A stretch of 64,000 nucleotides of DNA from Volvariella volvacea V23 (taxonomy: Eukaryota; Basidiomycota; Agaricomycetes; Agaricales; Pluteaceae). Made by a program: the position numbers and the translations under genes. Below the pieces are notes generated by a model, which saw nothing but the letters and a program-made list of their open reading frames with translations, did not search any database and had not been told where the DNA came from. Location: NCBI GenBank assembly GCA_000349905.1, contig KB722748.1:1-64000 (forward strand). The letters run 5' to 3'. Positions 1-10,587 of this stretch are shown piece by piece. Position 1 is the first letter of the stretch, and each line of letters starts with the position of its first letter.

Positions 1-246
1 TCTCAGGCATTGAGGTATTCTCAGCAGCATCATTAGTCTTAGAGCCATCATCCCAGCTCACGGCTTATCTCTACCCAATGGGATCTTAGCAATACTAGAC
101 ACTGGTAATGTCATCATAAAGTCATAGATAGATACCTATAAAATAGTCTGGAATAGTGTAAACATGTACATATGGACTTTGGTGAATATATAAATGGGCT
201 TGGTTGGCTTTAAGGGTTTTCCTCAGTTTCGACCTTGTCTACTCTG

Positions 247-1184
247 TGTTATGACAGTGAGAAACCGTCATCCAGCTTGTGTGCTTTCGGACTATTGTTT
301 CGTTCTCGTCTCCACATCGGACTTATTTTCCTTCCAAGTAGTTACAACTGCTTTCAGTAACTACAATAGCTTTCCCTTATATAGTAGTGTACACATGTAT
401 AGCTTACGCATCCTTAGCTTACGCGTACATATGACTCAAACACCGCTTTCCTTTCGTAGCCAGAACCTAATATCACAAACAGTATAAATACTCCTACTTT
501 GATACCGTAGTCCTGTTACGATGGGTAGAAACCGTCAAATCAGCTTGTGTGTTCTCAGACTATCGTCTTGCTCTCGAACTTTCTATCAGGACTCAGTTTC
601 ATTTCAAGTAGTTACAACCGCTTTCAGTAACTACAATAACCTTCCTCCATGTAGTAATATACGCGCGTACAGCTTACGCGTCCATAGCTTACGCGTACAT
701 ATGACTCGAACACCGCATTTCCTTCTTAGTCAAGCACTTAAACAGTATAAATACCTCTCCTCTTTAGCGTAAAACTTTAGCTTGACCTCCTGTTCCTTCC
801 CTTGTAACTGTCTCGTACTTCGCTGTGCGAATCATATCCCGACTTACCTCATTAACGCCTTTGACGGATAATCGACTCAACAATTGTTGGCCTCCATCAT
901 TCTCATCATTTTACTCATTTTTAAATCAATGTACTTCCGTACATCTGAATTAAGAATCGACACGTTAAGGTAACGTCGTCGTAACAAGTCCTTAGCTTGA
1001 CCTCTTATATCAATCTCTATCTCGCTAAATTCTATCTCGACTTACCTCATTAACACCTTTGACGGATCTTTCGACTCAGCTAATCACTGGCCACAGCCGT
1101 TCTCATCATCTTACTCACCCTTGACGGAGGACTAAGGTCTCGCTGTCAACTCTCGCGACGCGTTAAGGTAACGTCGCCATAACA
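247..1184 (+). mobile_element. Solo LTR (outer copy), interrupted by a second LTR
   Basis: A retrotransposon long terminal repeat with no internal coding region. It begins TGTTATGACA and ends CCATAACA, so the 7-bp termini TGTTATG/CATAACA are perfect inverted repeats of the TG...CA type. It is flanked by a 5-bp target duplication CTCTG at 242-246 and 1185-1189. The element itself is 247-513 plus 992-1184, about 460 bp, with a second LTR inserted between. A TATAAATA box lies at about 483-490. A short hairpin GTAGTTAC...GTAACTAC (338-364) and a doubled AGCTTACGC (401 and 416) lie upstream of it. The 5-bp duplication and TGTTAY ends suggest the Ty3/gypsy superfamily (inference). Two short open frames inside are chance products. 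Confidence 0.9.
514..986 (+). mobile_element. Solo LTR (inner copy) nested in the outer LTR
   Basis: A 473-bp LTR of the same family as the outer copy. It starts TGTTACGATGG and ends CGTCGTCGTAACA, giving perfect 7-bp inverted ends TGTTACG/CGTAACA. It is flanked by a 5-bp duplication AGTCC at 509-513 and 987-991. It repeats the outer LTR's landmarks in order: the GAAACCGTCA block, the GTAGTTAC/GTAACTAC hairpin near 608, doubled AGCTTACGC (671, 686), a TATAAATA box near 750, and the CTTACCTCATTAAC block near 843. Removing it with one AGTCC restores a continuous outer LTR. It landed about 20 bp downstream of the outer TATA box, near where transcription would start. Confidence 0.9.
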
Positions 1185-1189
1185 CTCTG

Positions 1190-2520
1190 CTGAGCTAGCT
1201 TTGTCTCAGAGACTCCGGTGACAGGCCAGCCATAAATCCAGACCTGGATTCATCTAATATATCCCTAATATATGTTCATGTGAATGAGAAACCATATAGC
1301 ATAAAAAAGCTGATTGTTTGGAGAGTCAGAGATGAGCCCCAGTCTGCTGACTAGGTAAATTCGAGAGCAGATGCGCAATAATGTGTGAAACATTGCTCAG
1401 TATGAAGCTTTGATGAAGGTACTGGAATTGGGCCTGGTTTGAAGTTCAGAATGGAGTGTTTGACGTATATTTTGCGCTTGAGAACAAAACCAATTCATGA
1501 GGAGGTCGCCTGAGACCACCAGATACGTGCACTCATATTGGACGCATCGCCCATGATGCACTACCATAATGGGAAGGCTTGTAAAGCTTCCTGGACCACT
1601 ACCTGCCTATTACAGATTCATAATGATACCCTGAACCCTATCCAATGGCCGGCAACCTTGCCCAGATCTTGAAAACCTTGATCTCAGGTATCACCAGACC
1701 TGGTAGCCTCACACTCACAAAAATCCCAAAGCAGATGCGATCGCACTTGTTTCTGTGACAGGGAAACTTCCTGAAAAAGTAATGATATTCCTTATTTCGT
1801 CTTGGTTCGATTATTTCATTTCTCTTGATTCTTTTTAATATTTTATTTGATGGACTATCAGAAATGACATTCCATAAAAATTCCTTAATGCTGTTTGCGA
1901 AGAACTATACAGTTCTAATTTATTTGTACATTTACTCAGTATATAAGGCCTTCAAGGTTGATTAAAATATCAAGCAATCTTGTCCCTGGATTTTACAAGT
2001 GAACTTGAGTGCTGCTTTGCCTGACGAATCATATAGTAACTTGGAATATAGTCTACTCAAGAATTGGCTTCTTGGGAAGAGTTTTGGATATAGTTTGCTT
2101 GCAAGTGAGAGCGAACCACTAGATATTGATCTAAGGGTTTCAACATTGTCGTGAGCATGTACATCGAGCGGATTCTTAGACAGAAATTCGCCAGGCATCA
2201 AATAAAATCCATCTGAAGCTCAGAAGAGTTTTATTTGGTCAGGACTTCGTAGCTTAAGTGTGCAAAGGCCTGTATTCTACATTATGAGCAAAGAAGATCT
2301 AATTTACGGAGTCACCAACGCTTTGGACGTTGTCCAGGAATCACCAAGAGGAAGTTCATCGAGCCAAGTAGATGCCAGTCTAGCCGCCCCCACAAACTTA
2401 AGCTTGATTTGGGTGTTTTTGGAGTTGTGTGTGTGTTGCATATCGCCTCTAGCGCTTCAGGAGCAGATCTCGAGAGCATGCACATCCCACAGTTTTCAGG
2501 GCCATCCCACAGTCAGCTTT
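1190..2520. other. Intergenic, no gene recognised
   Basis: No frame here has a recognisable domain. A 79-residue minus-strand frame (1962-2201) and a plus-strand frame starting at 2260 have no homology I can name and no supporting splice context. AT-rich stretches at 1790-1930 look non-coding. Confidence 0.6.
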
Positions 2521-3763
2521 TCACCGGGATTTCAGCATAGCTCCAAGAAGACCAGCAGTGTTAGGTGCCCAGGAATTCCAAGATAGATATTGAAGGAAAA
2601 GTAGGAAGATCATCTGCGAAATCGATTGTAAGCCTTGGCCCTCTTCATCAGGAATGGGAATAGTGAGCAGCCGTGCCACCTCGTCAGGGGCACTAGGACT
2701 GCCGTGTAAGTTGAATGTCCTTAAATCATCCAAAGTATTTGCAGCGAGCGACTGACGAAGGAATGCGAGGGTTGAATTGGAGTCGATATTGGGATCGCTG
2801 TTCTTGAGCTTGACAAGATGGCAGTTTGAGTGAGTGAGAAATGCATGAATGGATGGAAAGGGGTCGGTGTGTGTTTCGCGTACATAATTAGGATGGATAG
2901 ATAACTCTCGAAGGCGTGGTGTCACCAAACGGTCGAGTATAGGATATATATGAAATCCAGTGAGGTGGAGAACTTGAAGCGCGGGAATAGATATAAGCTT
3001 CGTTGTAAAGGCTTGTGGAACCAACCCGGTAAAACCACCGCATCGCATGTTGAGTGATGTGAGATTCGTTAAACGGGGTAATACGTCTCCGAGGGGTTGG
3101 ATAACGTTGACCATAATATCAACCTGTTCTAGCTGGGACCAAGGAGTAGACTTGGGTATGACATTCTCCCAGCATGCCCTCCGAAGTCGTGGTGAGCTGT
3201 TAATCGCCTCTCAGATCTGGTCCTGTGCGGCCTGTTTCCATTCATTTAGCATGATTCCTTGCACAAACAAGATTTCGAGGAATTGGGAGAGAGGAAAGTC
3301 GTCCTGCGCCAACCTTGGATCCCACATTGATGTGGATGGTATGCCATCGATCGACATATGAGATATATCGATTCAGTATCTCAACCACTAATTCAATTTC
3401 TTGTGAGCTAGGAGATGTGCCGTATTGAGAGATTGATAGATTGAGAGGACAAGTGTCTCCCGTCCGGATTGAAGATAATTCAACGAGTTGGACGAGGCCA
3501 GGTGATTTGGGTGATTGTATTGAGATTGTAGACCAAGCCGTTGGCATATTGAGCAAAATGGTGTTGCGCCATGTTCGACACACATGAGAGAGCGACATCA
3601 AAGAACTGAAGTGAGGAAAGACTTGATAATCATAACTTTTGTATTTGGATCTTGTGAGACGAAATATCTCCACAAATATGTCTTCGGGAAGTGTAAAAGC
3701 ATTGGTAGTGATTGCTGGTGAAGGTGCGTCATTGCTTGATCCTGTTGAGCAGGTATGAATCAC
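2521..3763 (-). pseudogene. F-box/LRR-type protein, pseudogene (copy A)
   Basis: A degenerate F-box protein. The N-terminal part (3763 to about 3280) holds an F-box-like stretch 'LPEDIFVEIFRLTR' followed by 'LSHVCRTWRN'. The reading then shifts by one base between about 3285 and 3255. It continues as 'GIMLNEWKQAAQDQI', hits a TGA at 3213-3211, and resumes as 'EAINSSPRLRRACWENVIP' into the LRR-like half ending at 2521. The homologous pseudogene at 27.5-28.8 kb reads 'HEWDLASQEQLWGAI' at the same place, so the TGA sits where that copy has Trp (TGG). No intron of plausible length removes both lesions. No ATG was found at the 5' end. Such proteins normally supply substrate specificity to SCF ubiquitin ligases; this copy probably does not function. 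Confidence 0.75.
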
Positions 3764-4135
3764 TGGTAGTGGCTCGTTATCCGACTGAAGTATCCTTGTC
3801 CAAAACTGTTGCTCTTGAGAATACCCAAGTTTTCAGGTCAGTTAAATCCAATCCGATGGCGCAAACCACTTGCATACCTTTTTGTGACATGCTAGTGTCG
3901 TCGATTCCTGCTGAAGATGATGAATCTATACACAACGGGAGCTGGAGAGTGGTGCTAACGACTATCTTAAACCGCAGCCCAGTCAGGGTAAGTGTGACTA
4001 TGAGAGACTTGCGGGGCGCGCTGACCTACGGACCGTGGCGGCTACGCCACTGCCCGTGCAACAAACAGCCCCAAATAATAGAGTGCTCTGCCATGACTCC
4101 TGCTCATCTGGACTCACTGCTTCACGTTGGGTTTG
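3764..4135. other. Short intergenic region between divergent genes
   Basis: Lies between the minus-strand F-box pseudogene and the plus-strand gene starting at 4136, so it should hold that gene's promoter. I see no clear TATA box or other element. Confidence 0.5.
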
Positions 4136-5437
4136 ATGAACGCTGTGAGTGGTCTATGGATATAGTTTCTTGCTGACTGATCTGACCTATTAATGTAGGA
4201 TCCTCGTCCTCGAAAGAAACCCCGTCTATTTGGCCCCCCAGCTGGATTCACGACGACACCAAAAGCAGTGGTGAAGACATCAGCCCCACGGTTTACATCA
4301 GGATTCGAAAATGGCCAGCAACCCGTGACTCCTAGTAAGGCGAATATGAACCATAACCCTTCTTCCACGAATAGGAAGCCAACTTCTCGCGCCCACATGA
4401 AGCTGCCCGTCGACCTATTGGCAGGCGATGCTGTCATACCTAAAGCCACAAAGAATAGGCCGCCTGTCATACAAATCTCGAAGGACGCAAAGGACGTATC
4501 GATCAGAAACACCGACTCCCATGAGGACAGACCCATTGCTAAGCGACCACTTGCACAACTTCCCCCGCTACCCGCGCTTCCTATACCCTCAAGAGTTTCT
4601 ACACCTTTGAAACCACTTGCGCCTCCCCCTCACCCCGAAGGGAAACCGCAGCCCGTTCTCAAGTTGCATACTCCCCCGCCTCCACCATTACCCCCTTCTG
4701 CAACCCCAGCCAGGTCGCTTAAGACCATCTCTAACACCGCAATTGCCCGTGCAACAGATCTTTCGGCAGAGGGTGGTGCGGCAGAGATTGCGTCTATTTT
4801 TCTTAAGGGTGTGCTACTACCTACAGCTCCCTCGACGCCGACCCGTCAACATAAGCTTCGTGGATTAGAGTTGAGCCCTGAGAAGCGGGAGAAGGGAGAT
4901 AAAAGCATGTTCATGAGGTGCGTTCATTTTCAGGTATGTTGAAGCCAATACTCACGCGCAATACTTGTCAGAGGTAAACTGGCTGCTCATGCTTCTGCCG
5001 TTCTTTCGCAAACCCAAAACTCTTTTTCGCTTTGGCAAACGGATATCGAACACCAATTAACTAGCACACGACGGCCTACGCCCGATTTACGACTACGGAT
5101 AGAAAAGATATTACACGTACCCGTTTTCCAGAATAACTCTCTATCCCCTCCGAGCTCGATACCTGGCATTGCACTATGCCGAATTCTGACCAAGACATCC
5201 ATACCCAATCTGATCGCTAGCAGACTTGAATTACACCGGACGGTTTTCTCGTTTCCACTTACCAATTCCAACACGATTACCCACAATGCTCAGGACTTTG
5301 TCGAAGGGAAGGAGGTTCATATATGGAATCCATGGGATCAGATACGCCATCCATCGACATTGGTTCCAGAGTTTGATGGTGATATGGCCGTGAGTAGCAT
5401 TCTTCTTGTTTGTACTAGGTTCGTTATCCTGCCTTGA
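4136..5437 (+). CDS. Proline-rich protein of unknown function (3 exons)
   Basis: Model of 397 aa. A micro-exon 4136-4144 encodes Met-Asn-Ala. Intron 1 is 4145-4198 (GTGAGT...TAG), exon 2 is 4199-4917, intron 2 is 4918-4971 (GTGCG...CAG) and exon 3 is 4972-5437; all junctions keep frame. The N-terminus is basic, 'DPRPRKKPRLFGPPAG', which could serve as a nuclear localisation signal. The middle is low complexity with Pro-rich runs such as 'TPPPPPLPP'. The last 150 residues look folded and contain 'HIWNPWDQI' near the end. I do not recognise the family. The start was chosen because only this ATG joins the second exon in phase, and the neighbouring ATG at 4093 does not. The last exon could instead splice again at the GTGAGT near 5388. 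Confidence 0.55.
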
Positions 5438-5667
5438 ATACTTGAATACTTTCTTGGATATGTGCTTGCTTTGCTTTCTTTGGTGTATCGCTGTATTGTC
5501 TGGATTCGTATTCATTGCATTAGAATAGGCTTGGTCATCATGTATTGTACACTATTGCGGTTGAATAACGCAAGTAATAATACGCGCATCGCACTGTTCG
5601 TCCACACGTGATGTATATATACAATGGATTGAGTCTCGGTGCTTCCTTTCTTCTAATCATCCAGGAT

Positions 5668-6507
5668 ATGCCCCGCCCACGAAAGCAAAAGCCAGCCAAA
5701 GAAGATGAAGAAGAATACGACTTTTCTCTTTCACAACCTGCGAGTGGAAGTGACCATGACCAGGAGTGCGTACTTGGACATCTCGTGTTGACCGAAAGCT
5801 AAGGACTATATGCACGAATCGGTAGGTTGGAACTGGTCCTCGCGCAGCACTTGAAAGGTAGTCGCATTGTTCCTTGGTTGTGGTCGATGCTGTGCTGAGT
5901 GTCTCTTTATTCAGCTGTTAGGAATAAGCAAAAGCAAGAGAAGGAGAAAAAGTTCCTTGCCGCTGCGCAGAAGCAGTTATCCCAACAGGTGCATAGCGGC
6001 CTTGAATGTGGAATATATGCGCCTCTATGAGGCGTTTACTCACTGGGTGAGCATCTTACAGGTGACTGCCGCATCGGAAGAGAAGGATGCGTGTATTCAG
6101 GCCATGTAAGTTGCGGTTGTGGTTGCCAATCCGCTCGTAAATCACGATATCGCCTTGTGTAGGGAAGAAAAGTTCTCTGAGTTTCTCATGAAGTACGCTG
6201 AGCACGAGGACAAGATACACAACCTCTGGCTGCAAATTTTAGAGCAACAGAAAGCTCTTACGGTACTCCTCGCACTTAGGGTTTGTCTGACGTGCTGAAA
6301 CGTGTGGTCCAGGAATTAGCAGCGCGCAAAAAGCAACTGAATATCGATGCAGGACAAGAAACAGAGGGAGGTCATATTTCTGCTTTGTCAAAAATCAGAG
6401 GGGCTTGTCAAGGTTTGTCGCTATCGACCGCTTTGAGTTTTTACCGGGTTGACATTGCATCCAAAGATTACCAGGATTTAATCGATGAGATCCCTGCTCA
6501 CCCGTAA
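5668..6507 (+). CDS. Small coiled-coil protein of unknown function (about 6 exons)
   Basis: Starts 'MPRPRKQKPAKEDEEEYDF', basic then acidic. The sequence then reads as short exons separated by introns of about 50-70 nt. Pieces in order are 'GRLELVLAQHLK' (about 5822-5857), 'KQKQEKEKKFLAAAQKQL' (5920-5990), 'VTAASEEKDACIQAM' (6061-6105), 'EEKFSEFLMKYAEHEDKI' (6163-6262), 'ELAARKKQLNIDAGQE' (6313-6414) and 'DYQDLIDEIPAHP' (6469-6507). The Lys/Glu/Gln-rich heptad-like pattern predicts a coiled coil. The second exon's acceptor is uncertain, so the exact product is not fixed. The last intron (6415-6468, 54 nt) is a multiple of three without a stop. I do not recognise the family; it sits directly upstream of the resolvase gene on the same strand. 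Confidence 0.5.
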
Positions 6508-6752
6508 AGCAGGAATCTATGTGATTTTCTTTACCTTTCTACATCGAGTAGCTTTCCTTCCATATGATATTTTACCTGACTTGGGTGATGTTGAGGGCGT
6601 GGACGCGTATATTTCGGGGTTAATTAGGACAAGTCACGTCATGTGCTCGTCGCGTCACGCGTTTCGGTTCGACTTCTCCCATTTGACCGTCATAGTGGCC
6701 CAGTTTGAGGCTCTCATAGAGCAGACCACTAAGCTTTTTCGTTTGTTTTCAC

Positions 6753-9310
6753 ATGGGTGTAGCAGGTCTCTGGGAAGTGCGTGATTTTTGTCTTTGTATG
6801 CTCCACCTCATCCCAAACTTGCGTCTAGGTTCTCCGTCCCGCTGCCAAAGTACGCTCTCTGACGGAACTTGCAGTCAACGAGGGCTTTAAAGAAAACAAG
6901 AATGGTCTTCGTGGGTTTCGCATTGGAATAGATGCCAGTATCTGGTTCTTCCATGCCGAGTATGGGAGGGAAGGAGAAAATCCGGTCCTGCGAACCTTGT
7001 TTTTCCGATGTGCGACACTTATGCATTCCCCTTTTCTTCCATTATTTGTTTTCGATGGCCCAAAGAGACCCGACATCAAGAGAGGAAAGAGGATTAATAA
7101 GACAAGTAATAAGCTTATCCCGGGTATGAAGGCTATTGTTGAGGCGTTTGGGTTCGAATGGAGGATGGTATGTTCTGTCACGTTTAAATTCTCGTACCCT
7201 GAAAATAAATTACGTTCCAGGCACCTGCAGAAGCAGAAGCCGAGCTAGCTTACCTCAATCGTATTGGTCTAATAGACGGGATCCTCTCTGACGACTCAGA
7301 TAACTTCTTGTTCGGTGCTACTACAGTGATCCGCAAGTAAGTGGCTAAACGATGCGGAAATGTAGAGATACTAACGAACGAATTAGCCCGAGCAATAACT
7401 TATCAGGTAACCGAAACAACCCAGTTCTCAACGCTGCTGGCAAAGAGGACAAGTACCATACCCGCGTCTTCCGACTGGAGGATATCACAACACATCCCGA
7501 GGTCCGCCTCACGAGGGGCGGCATGATTCTCATCGGTCTCATAAAAGGTGGAGACTATGACCAAAGCGGTCTTGAAAGGTGCGGAATAGTCACCGCACAT
7601 GGACTTGCAAAATGCGGGTTTGGCGACAGCCTGTTTGAAGCGACCCGAAACCTGAGTCGACCTGCCCTTGGAGATTTCCTCGTCAACTGGCGGAACGAAC
7701 TGCGGCACGAAATTCAAACCAACTCCCAAGGGCATCTCGGGCGGAAACAACCTTCCCTGGCAAAATCGATCCCAGAGAGCTGGCCTAATATTGACATCCT
7801 GCTATCGTACACGAATCCAATTACGTCGGAGAGCATGGGCAGGGAAAGTAACAATGCCAAGTTGACTTGGTCAAAGGAGCCCGATCTCGCAAAGTTGGCT
7901 GAGACTTGCGAGTTTTACTTTGAATGGGGCTACAAGGAAGCTATCATCAAACGATTTAGGACAGTGATATGGCAGGCCGCGGTCCTTCGAATACTGCGGA
8001 AAGCTGTTTTGGATCATGACAGACGGGAGGATTACGGTTCAGGCACCACTCCGCCTTCCACACCTCCGAGAAGAGGGTCAAGACCACTGCCCGGTATGTA
8101 TTCCAAGTTCTCTGTGGAGAAATTGCACTTAATGTGAATAGGCGATTTGGATACGGACCCCGACAATCAAGAGGAGCGTCTTATTGTCAAAATTCATTCT
8201 GAGCGCGAACATGTCTCCACGGATGGTCTGCTGGAATACAGATTAGAAATAGCGCCTACACAGCTGGTTCGCCAAGCTGAGTCCGGAATCAAAGGAACCA
8301 GATCCCCAGAAGGTCCCGATGAATGGGCAAGTGAGGAGGAAGACGATGAGGACGGTGGTAAAGAAGGGAAGAAGGTGCCCCCAGATCCGCATAGCCATTT
8401 GCGCGTCTGGATGCCAGCTTGCATGGTCCGGCTGGTGGAACGGCGGCTGGTGGACGAGTATGAAGCTGTCCAGGAAAAGAAGCGGCAGAAGAAGTCGGGA
8501 TCGACGAGAAGTGACAAGAGGAAGTCGACGACAGCGAAGAAACCTGCTAAGACACCTCCCGCCATACAGGCACTACGAGAGGAGGAGGAAGAGTCTGCGT
8601 CTTCTGATGACCAATTACCCGTATTCCAACCACCACCAAAGGCAACCCAGCCCCCGAGGTCAAAGGCGAAAGGCAAAGCGACAGCGACACCTACACCTAC
8701 TCCCCGCGTTGCTTCAGCGGAGTCAGAAACGACAGGAGAGGTCTCCCAACCACGGATAAGAGACCTTACCAAGAAAAAGCCAAGGCCTCTCCCCTCAACT
8801 CAGCCAGTTCCTACCCTCAAAGATTTCTACAAGACAACCAAATTATCTCAGCCTGTCGCCTTGAAACCCACCACTTCCTCTAGCAGTATCCTAACGGATA
8901 TCATAGACACGCCCCAGCAGCTTGAACCTTCCTCTTCAAGATTATCCCTAACGCGCGACCTTTCCACCGGGGCCTTACCACCAACGTCGTCATTCATCAC
9001 TGAACCAGAAACCACAACCTTCAAATCCTTGTCACAACCGAACCCGTCGAGGAGTTCTCAAACCACTGCGAAGCAACAGTCGAAGACGCTACCTGATGTA
9101 ATTGAACTTTCTTCAGACTCTGATGAAAAGCTACCCTCAACAATTATGCCTACATTTAAACCACTCGTTGTGGCCCGATTGAGGGCGAAAGCAAAGTCAC
9201 CATCATCACAACCGCCGCCAATAAGAGATCTGACACGGACAAAGAAGAGACCTGCAACACCTGCAACACCTGTACATACAATATCTGAGGACATCATAGA
9301 TCTGACCTGA
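6753..9310 (+). CDS. GEN1: Holliday-junction resolvase, GEN1/Yen1 class of the XPG/Rad2 nucleases
   Basis: Five exons (6753-6776, 6829-7167, 7221-7336, 7387-8093, 8142-9310) give 784 aa with every junction in frame. The start 'MGVAGLWEVLRPAAK' is diagnostic of the family. XPG-N has Asp43 (in 'GIDASIW') and Asp84 (in 'FVFDGPKRP'). XPG-I has 'PAEAEAELAYL' with Glu125/Glu127 and 'SDDSDNFLFGA' with Asp146/Asp148, matching the metal-binding acids. The helix-hairpin-helix motif 'GGDYDQSGLERCG' spans about 214-226. A chromodomain-like stretch occupies about 408-505. The tail is low complexity, repeats 'IRDLT' plus basic residues (601 and 756) and carries SUMO-interaction-like motifs 'VIELSSDSDE' (715) and 'EDIIDLT' at the C-terminus. 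The enzyme cuts four-way DNA junctions symmetrically in the nucleus during late mitosis or meiosis (family knowledge). Confidence 0.92.
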
Positions 9311-9500
9311 TGAAGTGTATCGCATGTCTGTATGTAGTATACGATATAGACGTTCACCTGTAGTCGTTTTCTACTGTGCAACATCGCCGTCTGAGTGAGG
9401 AGACAAATTCGGCACAAATTGCAAGCTCGGTGGCTTACCCCGCCGGTTGAACAAAATACAAAACTCATGTCACGGGACCCTGTCACAACCCGTTCCTATT

Positions 9501-9524
9501 GTCCCCTTCGGGGTGACATACGAA

Positions 9525-9555
<31 letters not shown>

Positions 9556-9626
9556 GGCCCCTGCACAAGGATGACACGCTTTCCCGGAGTGGTAGACCTA
9601 CGGGTCTCAATATTTATTGCCATTTT
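9501..9626 (+). ncRNA. U6: U6 spliceosomal snRNA
   Basis: The block from about 9525 to 9578 matches the universally conserved U6 core. It has 'ATTGGAACGATAC', the ACAGAGA box 'ATACAGAGAAGATTAGC' (9538-9554) that pairs with the 5' splice site, and the catalytic AGC/ISL region 'CCCCTGCACAAGGATGAC' (9558-9575). A 5' stem-loop closes around TTCG at 9501-9517. After 'GACACGC' the sequence departs from the usual short tail: it carries a hairpin AGACC-TACG-GGTCT (9594-9607) before the first T-run at 9623-9626. The 3' end is therefore tentative, and a degenerate copy or an unusual 3' domain are both possible. No clear TATA at -30; an A-rich stretch lies at 9453-9463. Confidence 0.82.
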
Positions 9627-9786
9627 ACCTCGCATAGGTTATTTCAGGACACGACCAAGTATCGAACCACGTGATTGGGTCACTGCACTAGCTGTGCAAG
9701 TCCGTCCGAGTCATCTCAGGCCAAGTCTAAGCTCAGCCCGTAATCTCATACCTAGAACCCAAGTGTACAATACTATAAAACTCAAA

Positions 9787-10587
9787 CTAATGATTCAGGG
9801 CTTTGGCCAGCGTCTCTGCTTCGCCCCGGGTCATCCCACATTCTCGTACCAATTGATCTATGAGAGGCGTTACTGTCCTCTTCTCGCTCCGTTCCTCTGT
9901 GCGACATCGCCAGCCATTCCATTCCTGCCATGTGTGAGTAATGGTCTGCCACCATTCGGTCCTGGGGACCTTCCACGGAGCCGTCAAAGCGCTACTCCTA
10001 ATCAACTTCTTCACCTTCTCCTTGGACTCATCGTATTCCTCTTCGTATGCGTACGATCCATTCTTCAACTTCTTCCCCCGTATAGTCGTGATACAAGCCT
10101 GTCCTCTTGGGAATATCTTGAATTTGTCAAAGTGCCCCTTGTTCTTGTACCACCAACTGTCCATCCCACCCTGTTCTTCTGACTGCAGCTCGAGTGCGGT
10201 GACCACAATAACGATGGGCACCTTTTTGTTGCAAATGATGTCATTGAAGAGAACCCAGTTTTTAGGTGCAGATTCGGATATCCTAGGTGCGCGCATGCAA
10301 AAGATCAGGAGATTGACGCCGTTTTCGAGCTTCCTCAGCAAGTTGTACAGCGCGACGATGGCATTGGTGTTTGGCACGGTGCCCTTCTCTGCCTCCTCGA
10401 GCCCTGCTGTATCCCATATGTTGCATTTCTGGCCGAGGATGTCTGCCTCGTATGATTTACTTGCAAATGTGCATCCAGCTGCGCCGGAGGATACTTGAGC
10501 GACCTGGGATCCAACGAGCATGTTGATTATGGAGCTCTTGCCGGACCCCGATGCACCAAAGAGAATGACGTTGGGTTTGGGTCCCAT
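9787..10587 (-). CDS. Small G-domain (P-loop GTPase-like) protein
   Basis: Single-exon reading of 266 aa starting 'MGPKPNVILFGASGSGKSS'. The G1/P-loop GASGSGKS is at residues 11-18, a likely G2 Thr at 40, and the G3 motif DTAG at 59-62. The expected G4 position reads 'VVTALE' (about 128-133) rather than NKxD, so guanine specificity is uncertain. The C-terminal third is basic and helical. This is the AIG1/septin-like class of stand-alone G domains that Agaricomycetes carry in many copies; cellular role unknown. It converges on the U6 gene, 160 bp away. A short 5' exon upstream cannot be excluded. Confidence 0.75.
   Translation of the reverse strand: MGPKPNVILFGASGSGKSSIINMLVGSQVAQVSSGAAGCTFASKSYEADILGQKCNIWDTAGLEEAEKGTVPNTNAIVALYNLLRKLENGVNLLIFCMRAPRISESAPKNWVLFNDIICNKKVPIVIVVTALELQSEEQGGMDSWWYKNKGHFDKFKIFPRGQACITTIRGKKLKNGSYAYEEEYDESKEKVKKLIRSSALTAPWKVPRTEWWQTITHTWQEWNGWRCRTEERSEKRTVTPLIDQLVRECGMTRGEAETLAKALNH

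Noticed and set aside
194..772. Two similar open frames of 97 and 83 codons that look like tandem duplicate small proteins
   Set aside because: They fall in the corresponding parts of two LTRs, and the similarity reflects the repeats, not protein selection.
8194..8772. 192-codon frame on the minus strand
   Set aside because: Exact shadow of the acidic and lysine-rich region of GEN1; low-complexity Ser runs mirror Glu/Asp codons on the other strand.
9640..9720. Possible minus-strand tRNA (GGTTCGATAC T-loop-like sequence)
   Set aside because: No acceptor, D or anticodon arms pair around it.
9571..10182. 203-codon plus-strand frame starting at the U6 3' end
   Set aside because: It overlaps the G-domain gene antisense and begins inside the U6 RNA; no domain.
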